From NCBI GenBank assembly GCA_001819095.1, contig MHLS01000067.1, positions 1 to 10,786 on the forward strand: a stretch of 10,786 bases of DNA, given 5' to 3'. This DNA comes from Candidatus Lloydbacteria bacterium RIFCSPLOWO2_02_FULL_54_12. GTDB lineage: Bacteria; Patescibacteriota; Minisyncoccia; Phycocordibacterales; UBA6899. Of the stretch, positions 5,415 through 10,786 are shown one piece after another. Within the stretch, counting starts at the first letter, position 1; every line of letters begins with the position of its first letter. The translations under genes and the position numbers were made by a program. Under the pieces are notes generated by a model that was given only the letters and a program-made list of their open reading frames with translations, made no database searches and had not been told where the DNA came from.

Positions 5415-5825
5415 TTACTTCGTCGCGGCGGCGATCAGTTCTTTCGTCCGCTCGGGGTTGTGCTCGATGCTTACTGCGCGAATAGCGGAGGTTGTGAGCG
5501 TGCGTCTGTCCGGAAGGCCTATCTCGAGATGCATGCCTTTCCCAATCCAGTCGGGCTTGATCATCGACCCGCCGAACGTCGAGCCGTGAAGTACGACGAC
5601 CTCGGGGTTGTGGAAATGCGTGCCGCTTCCTTGTATCGCAATTTTTCCGCTCTCAACGTCGATGACGGCGAGGGTGTAGACGCTGTTGTTCGTGTGTACG
5701 AAGACGAGCGTATCCTCGGGAATGTCTTTGGTGAACATGCCGCCGTCTTTTTCCGACTTCTCGATCTTGGCAAGCAGTTTCGGGTCAATGAATGCTCTGC
5801 CCGGGTGATCTCTAGGATGGTCCAT
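5415..5825 (-). CDS. Conserved-looking unknown protein, 136 residues
   Basis: I do not recognise a named family; the text resembles unknown proteins I associate with Patescibacteria. It has a hydrophilic N-terminus (MDHPRDHPGRAFIDPKLL), a short charged helix (AKIEKSEKDGG), and then a run of likely beta strands (TLVFVHTNNSVYTLAVID, KIAIQGSG, EVVVLHGSTFGGSMIKPDWIGKGMHLEIGL, TLTTSAIRAVSIEH) suggesting a small beta-barrel or sandwich. There is no signal peptide or membrane segment. ATG 5825 is chosen over an in-frame ATG at 5885 because GAGG stands 6 nt before it and the longer form would start inside the promoter (5874-5902). It is divergent from ftsH and has its own terminator. A PilZ-like or regulatory-barrel role is possible but not supported. 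Confidence 0.75.
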   Translation of the reverse strand: MDHPRDHPGRAFIDPKLLAKIEKSEKDGGMFTKDIPEDTLVFVHTNNSVYTLAVIDVESGKIAIQGSGTHFHNPEVVVLHGSTFGGSMIKPDWIGKGMHLEIGLPDRRTLTTSAIRAVSIEHNPERTKELIAAATK

Positions 5826-5873
5826 TATCCGCCTCTTCGGTTGGTTTTTTGTGGGGAACAAATGTTGAGAAAT

Positions 5874-5902
5874 ACTGTATCGCATACTTGCATTTCTGTC
5901 AA
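5874..5902 (-). promoter_or_regulatory. Strong sigma70-type promoter of the 136-residue unknown gene
   Basis: Minus strand: TTGACA (5902-5897), exact consensus, 17-nt spacer, TACAGT (5879-5874). The start point should be near 5867, leaving a leader of about 42 nt with GAGG before ATG 5825. Confidence 0.7.
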
Positions 5903-5929
5903 TAAAGTAGCGTCCGCCATTTTTTCTTG

Positions 5930-5935
5930 TATAAT
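5930..5935 (+). promoter_or_regulatory. -10 element of ftsH
   Basis: TATAAT, exact consensus, 9 nt upstream of the ftsH ATG. The start point would be near 5942, so the mRNA has about 3 nt of leader. No convincing -35 is seen. Confidence 0.6.
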
Positions 5936-5944
5936 GTTCGTACT

Positions 5945-8059
5945 ATGGATTTCAAGCCATTCCGTGGCCTTCCTGGCCAAGGGGGAGATGATGACAAGAA
6001 AGGAAAAGACGGAGGCGGGCCCGCCGCACCGTCGTTCTTTTCGAACATTCTGACGCTCTTCCTCGTCTTCCTCCTCCTGGTCTCCGCCTATTCGTTCTTT
6101 GCCGAACGGAAGAAGGAAAAAACGGAAATGCTTTCGCTTTCGCAGTTGTCGACGGATATTCGCGGATCTTTGGTGGCGAAGGTGGGTATCGAAGGGGCCG
6201 ATCTCAAGATCGAGTACAAGGACGGGACGAAACGCGATTCAAAGAAGGAACTCGAGACCTCGTTCTCCGAGACGATGAAGAATTACGGCGTGCTCCCCGA
6301 AGAACTTGCGGCGATACAGATTGACATCAAAGATCCGAGCGGTTTCGCATACTGGTTCTACTCGCTTGCCCCGTTTCTCTTTCCGCTCATCTTCCTGCTC
6401 GTCCTCTTCTGGTTCCTCTCGCGGCAGGTCAAACAGTCCGGCGGCATGCAGGCGTTCACCTTCGGACAGTCGAAGGCGCGCGTCATCTATCCCGACGACA
6501 CCGCGCAGAAAGTGACCTTCAAAGATATCGCCGGCGTGAAGGAGGCAAAGGAAGAACTTCAGGAGATCGTGCAGTTCTTGAAAGAGCCGCAGAAATTCCT
6601 CGACATCGGCGCGCAGATTCCGAAAGGGGTGATGCTGATGGGCGGCCCCGGTACGGGAAAGACCTTGCTTGCGCGTGCGGTGGCGGGGGAGGCGAATGTG
6701 CCGTTCTTTCACCTTTCCGGAAGCGAGTTCGTCGAGATGTTCGTCGGTGTCGGCGCCTCGCGCGTGCGCGACCTTTTTCGCATGGTGAAGAAGGAAGCCC
6801 CCGCGATCATTTTTGTCGATGAGATTGACGCCGTCGGGCGCGTGCGCGGTACCGGTGTGGGGGGCGGGAACGACGAGCGCGAGCAGACGCTGAACCAAAT
6901 TTTGGTCGAGATGGACGGCTTCGAACCGAACGAGAAGATCATCGTGATGGCCGCGACCAATCGCCCCGATGTCCTCGACCCTGCGCTTCTACGACCCGGA
7001 CGCTTCGATCGGCGCGTCATCCTTGACCTTCCCGACATCAACGACCGCGAGGAAATACTCAAGATCCATGCGCGCACGAAACCCTTGGCCGAAGACGTCA
7101 ACTTGCGGACCATTGCCGAGCGCACGCCCGGATTCTCCGGCGCCGACCTCTACTCCTTGATGAACGAAGGCGCGATCTTGGCCGCGCGCGAGAATAGGAC
7201 GAAGGTGTCCCAGTTCGACCTCATTCGTTCTATAGAGAAGGTGATGATCGGCCCTGAACGCCGGAGTCACCTCCTCTCCGAAGAAGAGAAGAAGATCACG
7301 GCGTACCACGAAGGCGGGCACGCACTCTTGGCGTCCTTGCTCCCGTATGCCGATCCGGTGCACAAGATCACCATCATTTCGCGCGGACATGCGGCGGGGT
7401 ACACCTTGAAACTTCCGACCGAAGAGCGGCAATTCCACACGCGCAAAGAATTCCTTGACGACATCGTCGTTTCGCTCGGCGGCTATGCGGCGGAGGTGAT
7501 GATGTTCGACGACCTGACGACGGGCCCCTCGAACGACCTTCAGGTGGCGACCTCCCTCGCGCACGACATGGTCGCGAAGTACGGTATGTCTGCGGGGCTC
7601 GGCCCCATCGCTTTCGAAGCATCCGGAGGAGTGCTCATGGTAGGGAGGGGTGGTTTCATCGAGAAGGAATATTCGCAGGACGTGGCGATGCGTATCGACA
7701 AGGAAGTGGAAAAGATCATGAACGAGGGATTGCGCCAAGCGAAGGAATTGTTGATGAAACACAAGCCGGTCCTCGACGCAATCGCGATGGAACTCATCCG
7801 CGTCGAGGCGATGGAGCGCGACGAATACGAAAAGATTTTGACGCTCCACGGCATCAAGGCGCGCCGGAAGATGGGGGAGGAACCGTACGTCGCGCCCGCA
7901 CTCGCCGCCACGGAAGTGAAAGCGTCGGAAGCACCGGCACCGGTCGTCGAAACACCGAAAGAGACGCCTCCTCCTCCCTCCACCAAGGTCACCCACGAGA
8001 CGGTCATCAGTGACGTGGTCGGCACCGACCCGAAGCGCCAGCGCAAGCAGAAGAAGTGA
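5945..8059 (+). CDS. ftsH: ATP-dependent zinc metalloprotease FtsH
   Basis: A 704-residue AAA+ membrane protease. A Gly/Lys-rich N-terminus is followed by TM1 (about 32-51), an extracytoplasmic domain (52-135) and TM2 (about 138-160). The ATPase has Walker A GGPGTGKT (233-240; usually GPPGTGKT), Walker B IIFVDEID (288-295), the pore loop FVEMFVGVGASRVRDLF, and the second region of homology ATNRPDVLDPALLRPGRFDR. The protease site is HEGGH (455-459; usually HEAGH) with third zinc ligand Asp531 in GPSNDLQ. A Pro/Ala-rich tail from about 648 ends in basic KRQRKQKK. It forms a hexamer in the inner membrane and degrades misfolded, regulatory and tmRNA-tagged proteins. An in-frame TTG at 5927 overlaps the -10, so ATG 5945 is preferred; no leader or ribosome binding site fits upstream, indicating leaderless translation. 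Confidence 0.97.
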   Translation: MDFKPFRGLPGQGGDDDKKGKDGGGPAAPSFFSNILTLFLVFLLLVSAYSFFAERKKEKTEMLSLSQLSTDIRGSLVAKVGIEGADLKIEYKDGTKRDSKKELETSFSETMKNYGVLPEELAAIQIDIKDPSGFAYWFYSLAPFLFPLIFLLVLFWFLSRQVKQSGGMQAFTFGQSKARVIYPDDTAQKVTFKDIAGVKEAKEELQEIVQFLKEPQKFLDIGAQIPKGVMLMGGPGTGKTLLARAVAGEANVPFFHLSGSEFVEMFVGVGASRVRDLFRMVKKEAPAIIFVDEIDAVGRVRGTGVGGGNDEREQTLNQILVEMDGFEPNEKIIVMAATNRPDVLDPALLRPGRFDRRVILDLPDINDREEILKIHARTKPLAEDVNLRTIAERTPGFSGADLYSLMNEGAILAARENRTKVSQFDLIRSIEKVMIGPERRSHLLSEEEKKITAYHEGGHALLASLLPYADPVHKITIISRGHAAGYTLKLPTEERQFHTRKEFLDDIVVSLGGYAAEVMMFDDLTTGPSNDLQVATSLAHDMVAKYGMSAGLGPIAFEASGGVLMVGRGGFIEKEYSQDVAMRIDKEVEKIMNEGLRQAKELLMKHKPVLDAIAMELIRVEAMERDEYEKILTLHGIKARRKMGEEPYVAPALAATEVKASEAPAPVVETPKETPPPPSTKVTHETVISDVVGTDPKRQRKQKK

Positions 8060-8079
8060 CGTGGTAAACGAGTTTGAGA

Positions 8080-8136
8080 AAAAATACAAGGTCGGACCTT
8101 GAAGAATTAATTCCTAAGGTCCGACCTTGTATTTTT
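8080..8136. repeat. Perfect 21-bp inverted repeat downstream of ftsH
   Basis: Arms 8080-8100 and 8116-8136 are exact reverse complements around a 15-nt loop (8101-8115). Each arm contains its own odd palindrome: AAGGTC-G-GACCTT (8088-8100) and AAGGTC-C-GACCTT (8116-8128). The loop contains GAATTAATTC (8104-8113), also palindromic. With A-runs on the left and TTTTT on the right it can serve as a bidirectional terminator, but its nested symmetry is greater than a terminator needs. An open frame passes through it by chance. Confidence 0.9.
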
Positions 8137-8156
8137 CCAGCCGGAGTTCAATACCC

Positions 8157-8182
8157 GCCCCCGTTCACTCTGGGGCTTTTTT
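8157..8182 (+). terminator. Second terminator after ftsH
   Basis: GCCCC (8157-8161), 10-nt loop, GGGGC (8172-8176), then TTTTTT (8177-8182). It lies 98 nt beyond the ftsH stop and backs up the large inverted repeat. Confidence 0.6.
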
Positions 8183-8256
8183 CAGAAAAAACAAAGGTTG
8201 ACGCGGGGATGTTTTCTGGTAGACCAAGACACAGAGTCTCTCTTTGGGGTGTTCGC

Positions 8257-8679
8257 ATGCCGACCTGCAATATCGTTTCGCTCAAGCCGTACGTCGTCAC
8301 GGTCGATGTGTCGCTCGAACTCCACCTGATCACGATGGAGGTTACGCTCTGCTTCGGGCCGTTCAATAGCGTCGAAGAAGCAGAGGAATGGTGCCTCACG
8401 TTCGAGCGGGAACACAAGATGATCGAAGGTCGTGAGGCGCATGAGGACATCGAAGCCATCGCGGCGATGGGGATCCCCACGAAACCGTTCTTGCGCGCGT
8501 ACGTTCACGGGGCCGATATCGTCCAAGCCGGTCCCGAGGTGCGCGTGAAGGGGGCGCTCATTCCGCAGAACGCGCCGGTCGTGGACGCGCATCAGATCCA
8601 TGTGTATGCGCTCCACGCGTTCCATGAAGCCGTCAACGCCGCATTCGCGTTCCTCGAGGGCGCGAAAGAACCCGTCTGA
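8257..8679 (+). CDS. Unknown protein, 140 residues
   Basis: I do not recognise a family. The N-terminal half is strand-rich (NIVSLKPYVVTVDVSLELHLITMEVTLCFGPF) and leads into an acidic helix SVEEAEEWCLTFEREHKMIEGREAHEDIEAIAAMG; the C-terminal half ends with the helix ALHAFHEAVNAAFAFLEGAK. No membrane segment or signal peptide is visible, so it should be cytoplasmic. The frame is open upstream to 8074 but that part crosses the inverted repeat and a terminator; ATG 8257 has a GGGG/GGTG stretch about 6-10 nt before it. A weak promoter (TTGACG 8198-8203, TAGACC 8220-8225, spacer 16) would start it after the ftsH terminators. Its base composition matches ftsH, so it looks native. Confidence 0.7.
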   Translation: MPTCNIVSLKPYVVTVDVSLELHLITMEVTLCFGPFNSVEEAEEWCLTFEREHKMIEGREAHEDIEAIAAMGIPTKPFLRAYVHGADIVQAGPEVRVKGALIPQNAPVVDAHQIHVYALHAFHEAVNAAFAFLEGAKEPV

Positions 8680-8684
8680 ATACG

Positions 8685-8711
8685 CCGAGGGTCACCCCCT
8701 CGGTTTTTTTT
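8685..8711 (+). terminator. Rho-independent terminator of the 140-residue gene
   Basis: CCGAGGG (8685-8691), loop TCACC, CCCTCGG (8697-8703), then eight T (8704-8711). It begins 6 nt after the stop codon. Confidence 0.9.
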
Positions 8712-8730
8712 GCGCAAATTAACCGAACCT

Positions 8731-8739
8731 TGATACAAT
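8731..8739 (+). promoter_or_regulatory. Extended -10 of the HTH/LAGLIDADG-like gene
   Basis: TGA-TACAAT gives an extended -10 with a start point near 8746 and a leader of about 25 nt. Short arms AACCT (8726-8730) and AGGTT (8751-8755) flank it and could be an operator. No close Shine-Dalgarno precedes ATG 8771. Confidence 0.5.
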
Positions 8740-8770
8740 AGTTACTACAGAGGTTAACAAAAGTTCGATT

Positions 8771-9436
8771 ATGGCACACAAAGAGCTAAAGGAGCAGGCA
8801 ATCAAGATGCGCTTGAACGGAATGAGTTATAGCCAGATAAAGGCGCAGATTCCGGTGAGCAAGAGTACTCTAAGTTTGTGGTTAGATAAGTACCCGCTAG
8901 CACCCGAAAGACTTCGTGAACTACGCGACTTTAGCCCACGGCGCATTGAGTCATATCGTGCCACCATGAAAAAGAAACGGGACGCTCGAATTGCGGTCCA
9001 TGAAGCGAGGGTTGTAAACGATTTGGGAAAGCTAAGTAAGCGGGAGTTGTTTGTTGCAGGGTTCTTTCTTTTTTGGGGCGAAGGATCTAAAGCGCGCAGG
9101 TCGGAAGTTTCACTTGCAAATACGGATCCAACAGTGATTGAGTGCTTCATTCAGTGGCTCGTTTTGCTTGGTGCAAGTAAAGAGAAAATACGATTTACCC
9201 TGCATCTTTATAAGGACATGAAGATAAAAAAAGAATTAAACTTTTGGTCAAAAACCTTAGGATTTCCCCCGTCGGCTTTTTATAAGCCGTACATAAAGAA
9301 GACAAAATTTTCGGCCATTACATACAAAAACGGCTTTGGTCACGGGACTTGCAATGTTCGCTATATGAACCAAGACCTCAATGACTACGTGCTTATGGGC
9401 CTCAAGCAAATAAGAGGTTTGTACGAAGCAAAATAA
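8771..9436 (+). CDS. HTH protein with LAGLIDADG-like C-terminal part
   Basis: A 221-residue basic protein. Residues 4-40 (KELKEQAIKMRLNGMSYSQIKAQIPVSKSTLSLWLDKY) are a resolvase/transposase-style helix-turn-helix. After a basic linker (51-80), residues 90-125 (KRELFVAGFFLFWGEGSKARRSEVSLANTDPTVIECFI) resemble a LAGLIDADG-type endonuclease core: the GxFxxxGEG helix and the following strand with an NTDP turn. Residues 140-205 continue the pattern (HLYKDM, FWSKTLGFPPSAFYKPYIKK, GTCNVRYMN). A single-motif protein would act as a dimer. It may be a homing-endonuclease relative or a domesticated DNA-binding regulator; I cannot tell which. It is AT-richer than its neighbours, has its own promoter, and ends 19 nt before a tRNA gene, all consistent with acquisition. 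Confidence 0.65.
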   Translation: MAHKELKEQAIKMRLNGMSYSQIKAQIPVSKSTLSLWLDKYPLAPERLRELRDFSPRRIESYRATMKKKRDARIAVHEARVVNDLGKLSKRELFVAGFFLFWGEGSKARRSEVSLANTDPTVIECFIQWLVLLGASKEKIRFTLHLYKDMKIKKELNFWSKTLGFPPSAFYKPYIKKTKFSAITYKNGFGHGTCNVRYMNQDLNDYVLMGLKQIRGLYEAK

Positions 9437-9455
9437 TGTATTAGTGTGGCGATAT

Positions 9456-9532
9456 GCGCGCGTAGCAAAGTTGGTAATGCGCCCGTCTTATACACGGGAG
9501 ATACGCAGGTTCGAGTCCTGCCGCGCGCACCA
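9456..9532 (+). tRNA. tRNA-Ile with anticodon UAU
   Basis: A complete cloverleaf: acceptor GCGCGCG (9456-9462) with CGCGCGC (9522-9528), discriminator A 9529, and encoded CCA 9530-9532. The D-arm is GCA/TGC with a GTTGGTAA loop. The anticodon arm is CCCGT-CTTATAC-ACGGG, placing TAT at positions 34-36 with U33 and A37. The T-arm is GCAGG-TTCGAGT-CCTGC. It should read AUA directly. Most bacteria read AUA with a CAU-anticodon tRNA modified to lysidine by TilS, so this is uncommon. Its last base is also the first base of the dut start codon. Confidence 0.92.
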
Positions 9533-9969
9533 TGAATAAAAAAGTCCGCATCAAACGCATCGACAAGAGTCTGCCGCTTCCGGAATATCAAACGTCCGGC
9601 GCGGCGGGGTTCGACCTTGCCGCCCGAGAACGTGTGGTCATACCCGCGCACAAGGTCGCCTACGTGCCGCTCAACGTCGCGATCGCGCCGCCCACGGGGC
9701 ACTTTCTCCTCCTTGCCGCGCGCTCCTCGCTTCAGAAACGCGGCTTGACGATGGCAAACGGCGTCGGCATCGGCGACGCGGATTTTTCAGGGAATGAGGA
9801 CGAATACCGCGCGGCACTCCGCAACTTCACCGATTCGGATGTTGTTGTGGAGAGAGGCGACCGCATCGTGCAGGGCCTCTTCATTCCCGTCACCCATGTT
9901 GATTTTGTGGAGGTCGAGGAGATGGACAAAAAGACGCGCGGCGGTTTCGGTTCAACGGGAGTGCAATAG
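9532..9969 (+). CDS. dut: dUTP diphosphatase (dUTPase)
   Basis: A 145-residue trimeric-type dUTPase with all five motifs: AGFDLAA (25-31), ARSSLQKRGL (63-72), NGVGIGDADFSG (76-87), RGDRIVQ (108-114) and RGGFGSTG (136-143). It hydrolyses dUTP to dUMP and pyrophosphate, keeping uracil out of DNA and supplying dUMP for thymidylate. Motif 3 keeps the catalytic Asp (82) but has Phe85 where many have the base-stacking Tyr, and Gly81 where Ile is common; it is followed by NEDEYRAALRN, a longer loop than in E. coli. The ATG shares its A with the 3' A of tRNA-Ile, and no internal start with a ribosome binding site is available. The next gene follows after 23 nt, so tRNA, dut and the phosphatase gene probably form one transcript. 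Confidence 0.93.
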   Translation: MNKKVRIKRIDKSLPLPEYQTSGAAGFDLAARERVVIPAHKVAYVPLNVAIAPPTGHFLLLAARSSLQKRGLTMANGVGIGDADFSGNEDEYRAALRNFTDSDVVVERGDRIVQGLFIPVTHVDFVEVEEMDKKTRGGFGSTGVQ

Positions 9970-9992
9970 TTTTTTCGTTAGGGATCACTTCT

Positions 9993-10601
9993 ATGAGACT
10001 TTTTTTTGTTCGACACGGAGAGACCGACGCGAATCGCGTACTACAGCACGGAGTCGACACGCCGCCCCACGATGCTCCGGTGGTCTTCAAGCACGGCGAC
10101 GACACCAATGTTCCCCTGAATCCAAACGGGCGCAAACATGCGTGGGACGCGGCGCAGAACCTGCCCGACGATATTACGCGGATACTTGCCTCTCCGCTTC
10201 TTCGGACGCGCGAAACCGCCGAGATCATCTGTGAGGAGAAGGGGATCGATAAAGGAGTCGTCGCATTCCGCGAGGAGCTCCGCGAATATCATCAGGGGCG
10301 CCTCGAAGGGCTTTCGCCGGAACAAAAGTTCGCGATCACCGGAGGAGAAAAAGAGGGTTCGGGGCTCTTGTGCACGTATGACTACACGGAATACGGCGGT
10401 GATTCGTGGGAGACGATCCACAAGCGACTCTCGTCCTTGCTTCAGGGGTTACGCAAGGAGGACAAGGCCGCGCATGTCGTGTGTGTCACGAGCGGCGGTG
10501 TCATCCGCATGGCGTATAAGATACTCTTCGAGGCACAGGCTCCCGGCATCTCCGCACACATTCTTGTCAAGAACGGCTCGGTCCACGAGTTCCGGCTTTG
10601 A
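9993..10601 (+). CDS. Histidine-phosphatase (phosphoglycerate-mutase-like) family protein, second His missing
   Basis: A 202-residue member of the histidine phosphatase superfamily. The nucleophile motif VRHGET is at 6-11 (His8), SPLLRTRETAE at 67-76 gives the phosphate-binding Arg71, and EYHQGRLEG (98-106) the acid Glu98. The usual final motif sHGG is replaced by VTSGGVIRM (165-173), so the second catalytic His is Ser167. Between RHG and PLNPNGRKHA there is an insertion rich in His, Asp and Pro (residues 15-40). Family members remove phosphate from small molecules or proteins through a phospho-His; substrate here is unknown. ATG 9993 is preceded by AGGGA at a good distance. It lies 23 nt after dut, suggesting co-expression, and a terminator stands at 10730. 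Confidence 0.85.
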   Translation: MRLFFVRHGETDANRVLQHGVDTPPHDAPVVFKHGDDTNVPLNPNGRKHAWDAAQNLPDDITRILASPLLRTRETAEIICEEKGIDKGVVAFREELREYHQGRLEGLSPEQKFAITGGEKEGSGLLCTYDYTEYGGDSWETIHKRLSSLLQGLRKEDKAAHVVCVTSGGVIRMAYKILFEAQAPGISAHILVKNGSVHEFRL

Positions 10602-10664
10602 CGCCCCGCATCTCGCGTATCCTTGTTTCTTGTACACACCCCCTCCTCGACACATTCTTGGTCG

Positions 10665-10673
10665 TGCTATACT
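10665..10673 (+). promoter_or_regulatory. Extended -10 element near the right edge
   Basis: TGC-TATACT, with TCGACA (10647-10652) as a weak -35 at 15 nt. The start point would be near 10680. The only thing downstream before the terminator at 10730 is about 50 nt without a convincing gene. The rest of 10602-10729 holds nothing else I can name. Confidence 0.4.
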
Positions 10674-10729
10674 TCCTCCGTGCGGCGGGAAGTGCGCAAA
10701 GGAAAGAAATCAGAGATAATACCCAAAAT

Positions 10730-10755
10730 CACCGGTTTATTCCCCGGTGTTTTTT
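10730..10755 (+). terminator. Rho-independent terminator of the tRNA-dut-phosphatase unit
   Basis: CACCGG (10730-10735), 8-nt loop, CCGGTG (10744-10749), then six T (10750-10755). On the other strand only ATTTT follows the stem, so it is mainly a plus-strand terminator; it lies in the tail of the converging gene. Confidence 0.8.
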
Positions 10756-10786
10756 GTACCCTTTTTCTTTCTCTTCGGAGCAATCG
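10737..10786 (-). CDS. Possible 3' end of a minus-strand gene
   Basis: From the right edge an open frame reads IAPKRKKKGTKNTGE and stops at TAA (10739-10737), inside the loop of the terminator hairpin. The Lys-rich ending is like the basic C-terminal tails seen on several proteins in this window. Only 16 codons are visible and no family can be named. The opposite frame (plus, from GTG 10680) is also open to the edge but runs through the terminator. Confidence 0.3.
   Translation of the reverse strand, partial: IAPKRKKKGTKNTGE

Noticed and set aside
6989..8089. 366-residue open frame on the minus strand opposite ftsH
   Set aside because: It lies fully antisense to a gene with complete FtsH motifs, is rich in Arg, His and Gly as expected from GC-rich antisense frames, and matches no family. 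The same holds for the minus frame at 6239-6898.
9385..9702. Minus-strand open frame with GARGRTRTCVSPVYKTGALPTLLRA
   Set aside because: This text is the well-known spurious translation of the complement of a tRNA gene; it overlaps tRNA-Ile and the start of dut.
1..10786. CRISPR array
   Set aside because: No set of regularly spaced identical repeats was found; the repeated structures are single palindromes with different sequences.

Overview
The window looks like chromosomal DNA from a Candidate Phyla Radiation bacterium (Patescibacteria, probably a Parcubacteria/Kaiserbacteria-type lineage). This is inferred from protein style (compact genes, an FtsH with a Lys/Pro-rich tail, a dUTPase with a NEDEYRAAL insertion, several short conserved-looking unknowns) and from starts placed only a few bases after the -10 box. 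No rRNA is present, so the placement is tentative.

Layout. 1-231 (minus): 5' part of a thioredoxin-like (2Fe-2S) ferredoxin gene containing a palindrome. 256-336: three consecutive hairpins. 436-2895 (plus): a type II restriction-modification pair of the XhoI/PaeR7I kind (adenine methylase, then endonuclease), visibly AT-richer than its neighbours. 2896-3208: no gene, but an inverted, hairpin-interrupted copy of the tmRNA tail. 3209-4147 (minus): tmRNA (ssrA) and smpB, the two trans-translation partners side by side. 4191-4711 (minus): a toxin-antitoxin operon with an AbrB-type antitoxin and RelE/ParE-type toxin overlapping by ATGA. 4825-5825 (minus): a single-domain EamA-like membrane protein and an unknown 136-residue protein, each with its own promoter and terminator. 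5945-8059 (plus): ftsH, divergent from the unknown gene and followed by a perfect 21-bp inverted repeat. 8257-8679 (plus): an unknown protein with its own terminator. 8771-9436 (plus): an AT-rich HTH protein with a LAGLIDADG-like half. 9456-10601 (plus): tRNA-Ile(UAU), dut and a histidine-phosphatase-family gene, tightly packed. The right edge holds a terminator and the tail of a minus-strand gene.

Functional reading. The core is protein quality control: tmRNA-SmpB rescues stalled ribosomes and tags the nascent chains, and FtsH is a membrane protease known to degrade tagged or damaged proteins. dUTPase is nucleotide-pool housekeeping. The R-M system, TA pair and HTH/LAGLIDADG-like gene are the accessory layer.

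Most notable: (a) short perfect palindromes of unrelated sequence but similar design, one apparently inserted in frame in a protein gene and one splitting the inverted tmRNA-tail copy; (b) a tRNA-Ile with a genuine UAU anticodon; (c) a tRNA whose encoded CCA shares its final A with the ATG of dut; (d) a histidine-phosphatase homologue with Ser in place of the second catalytic His.
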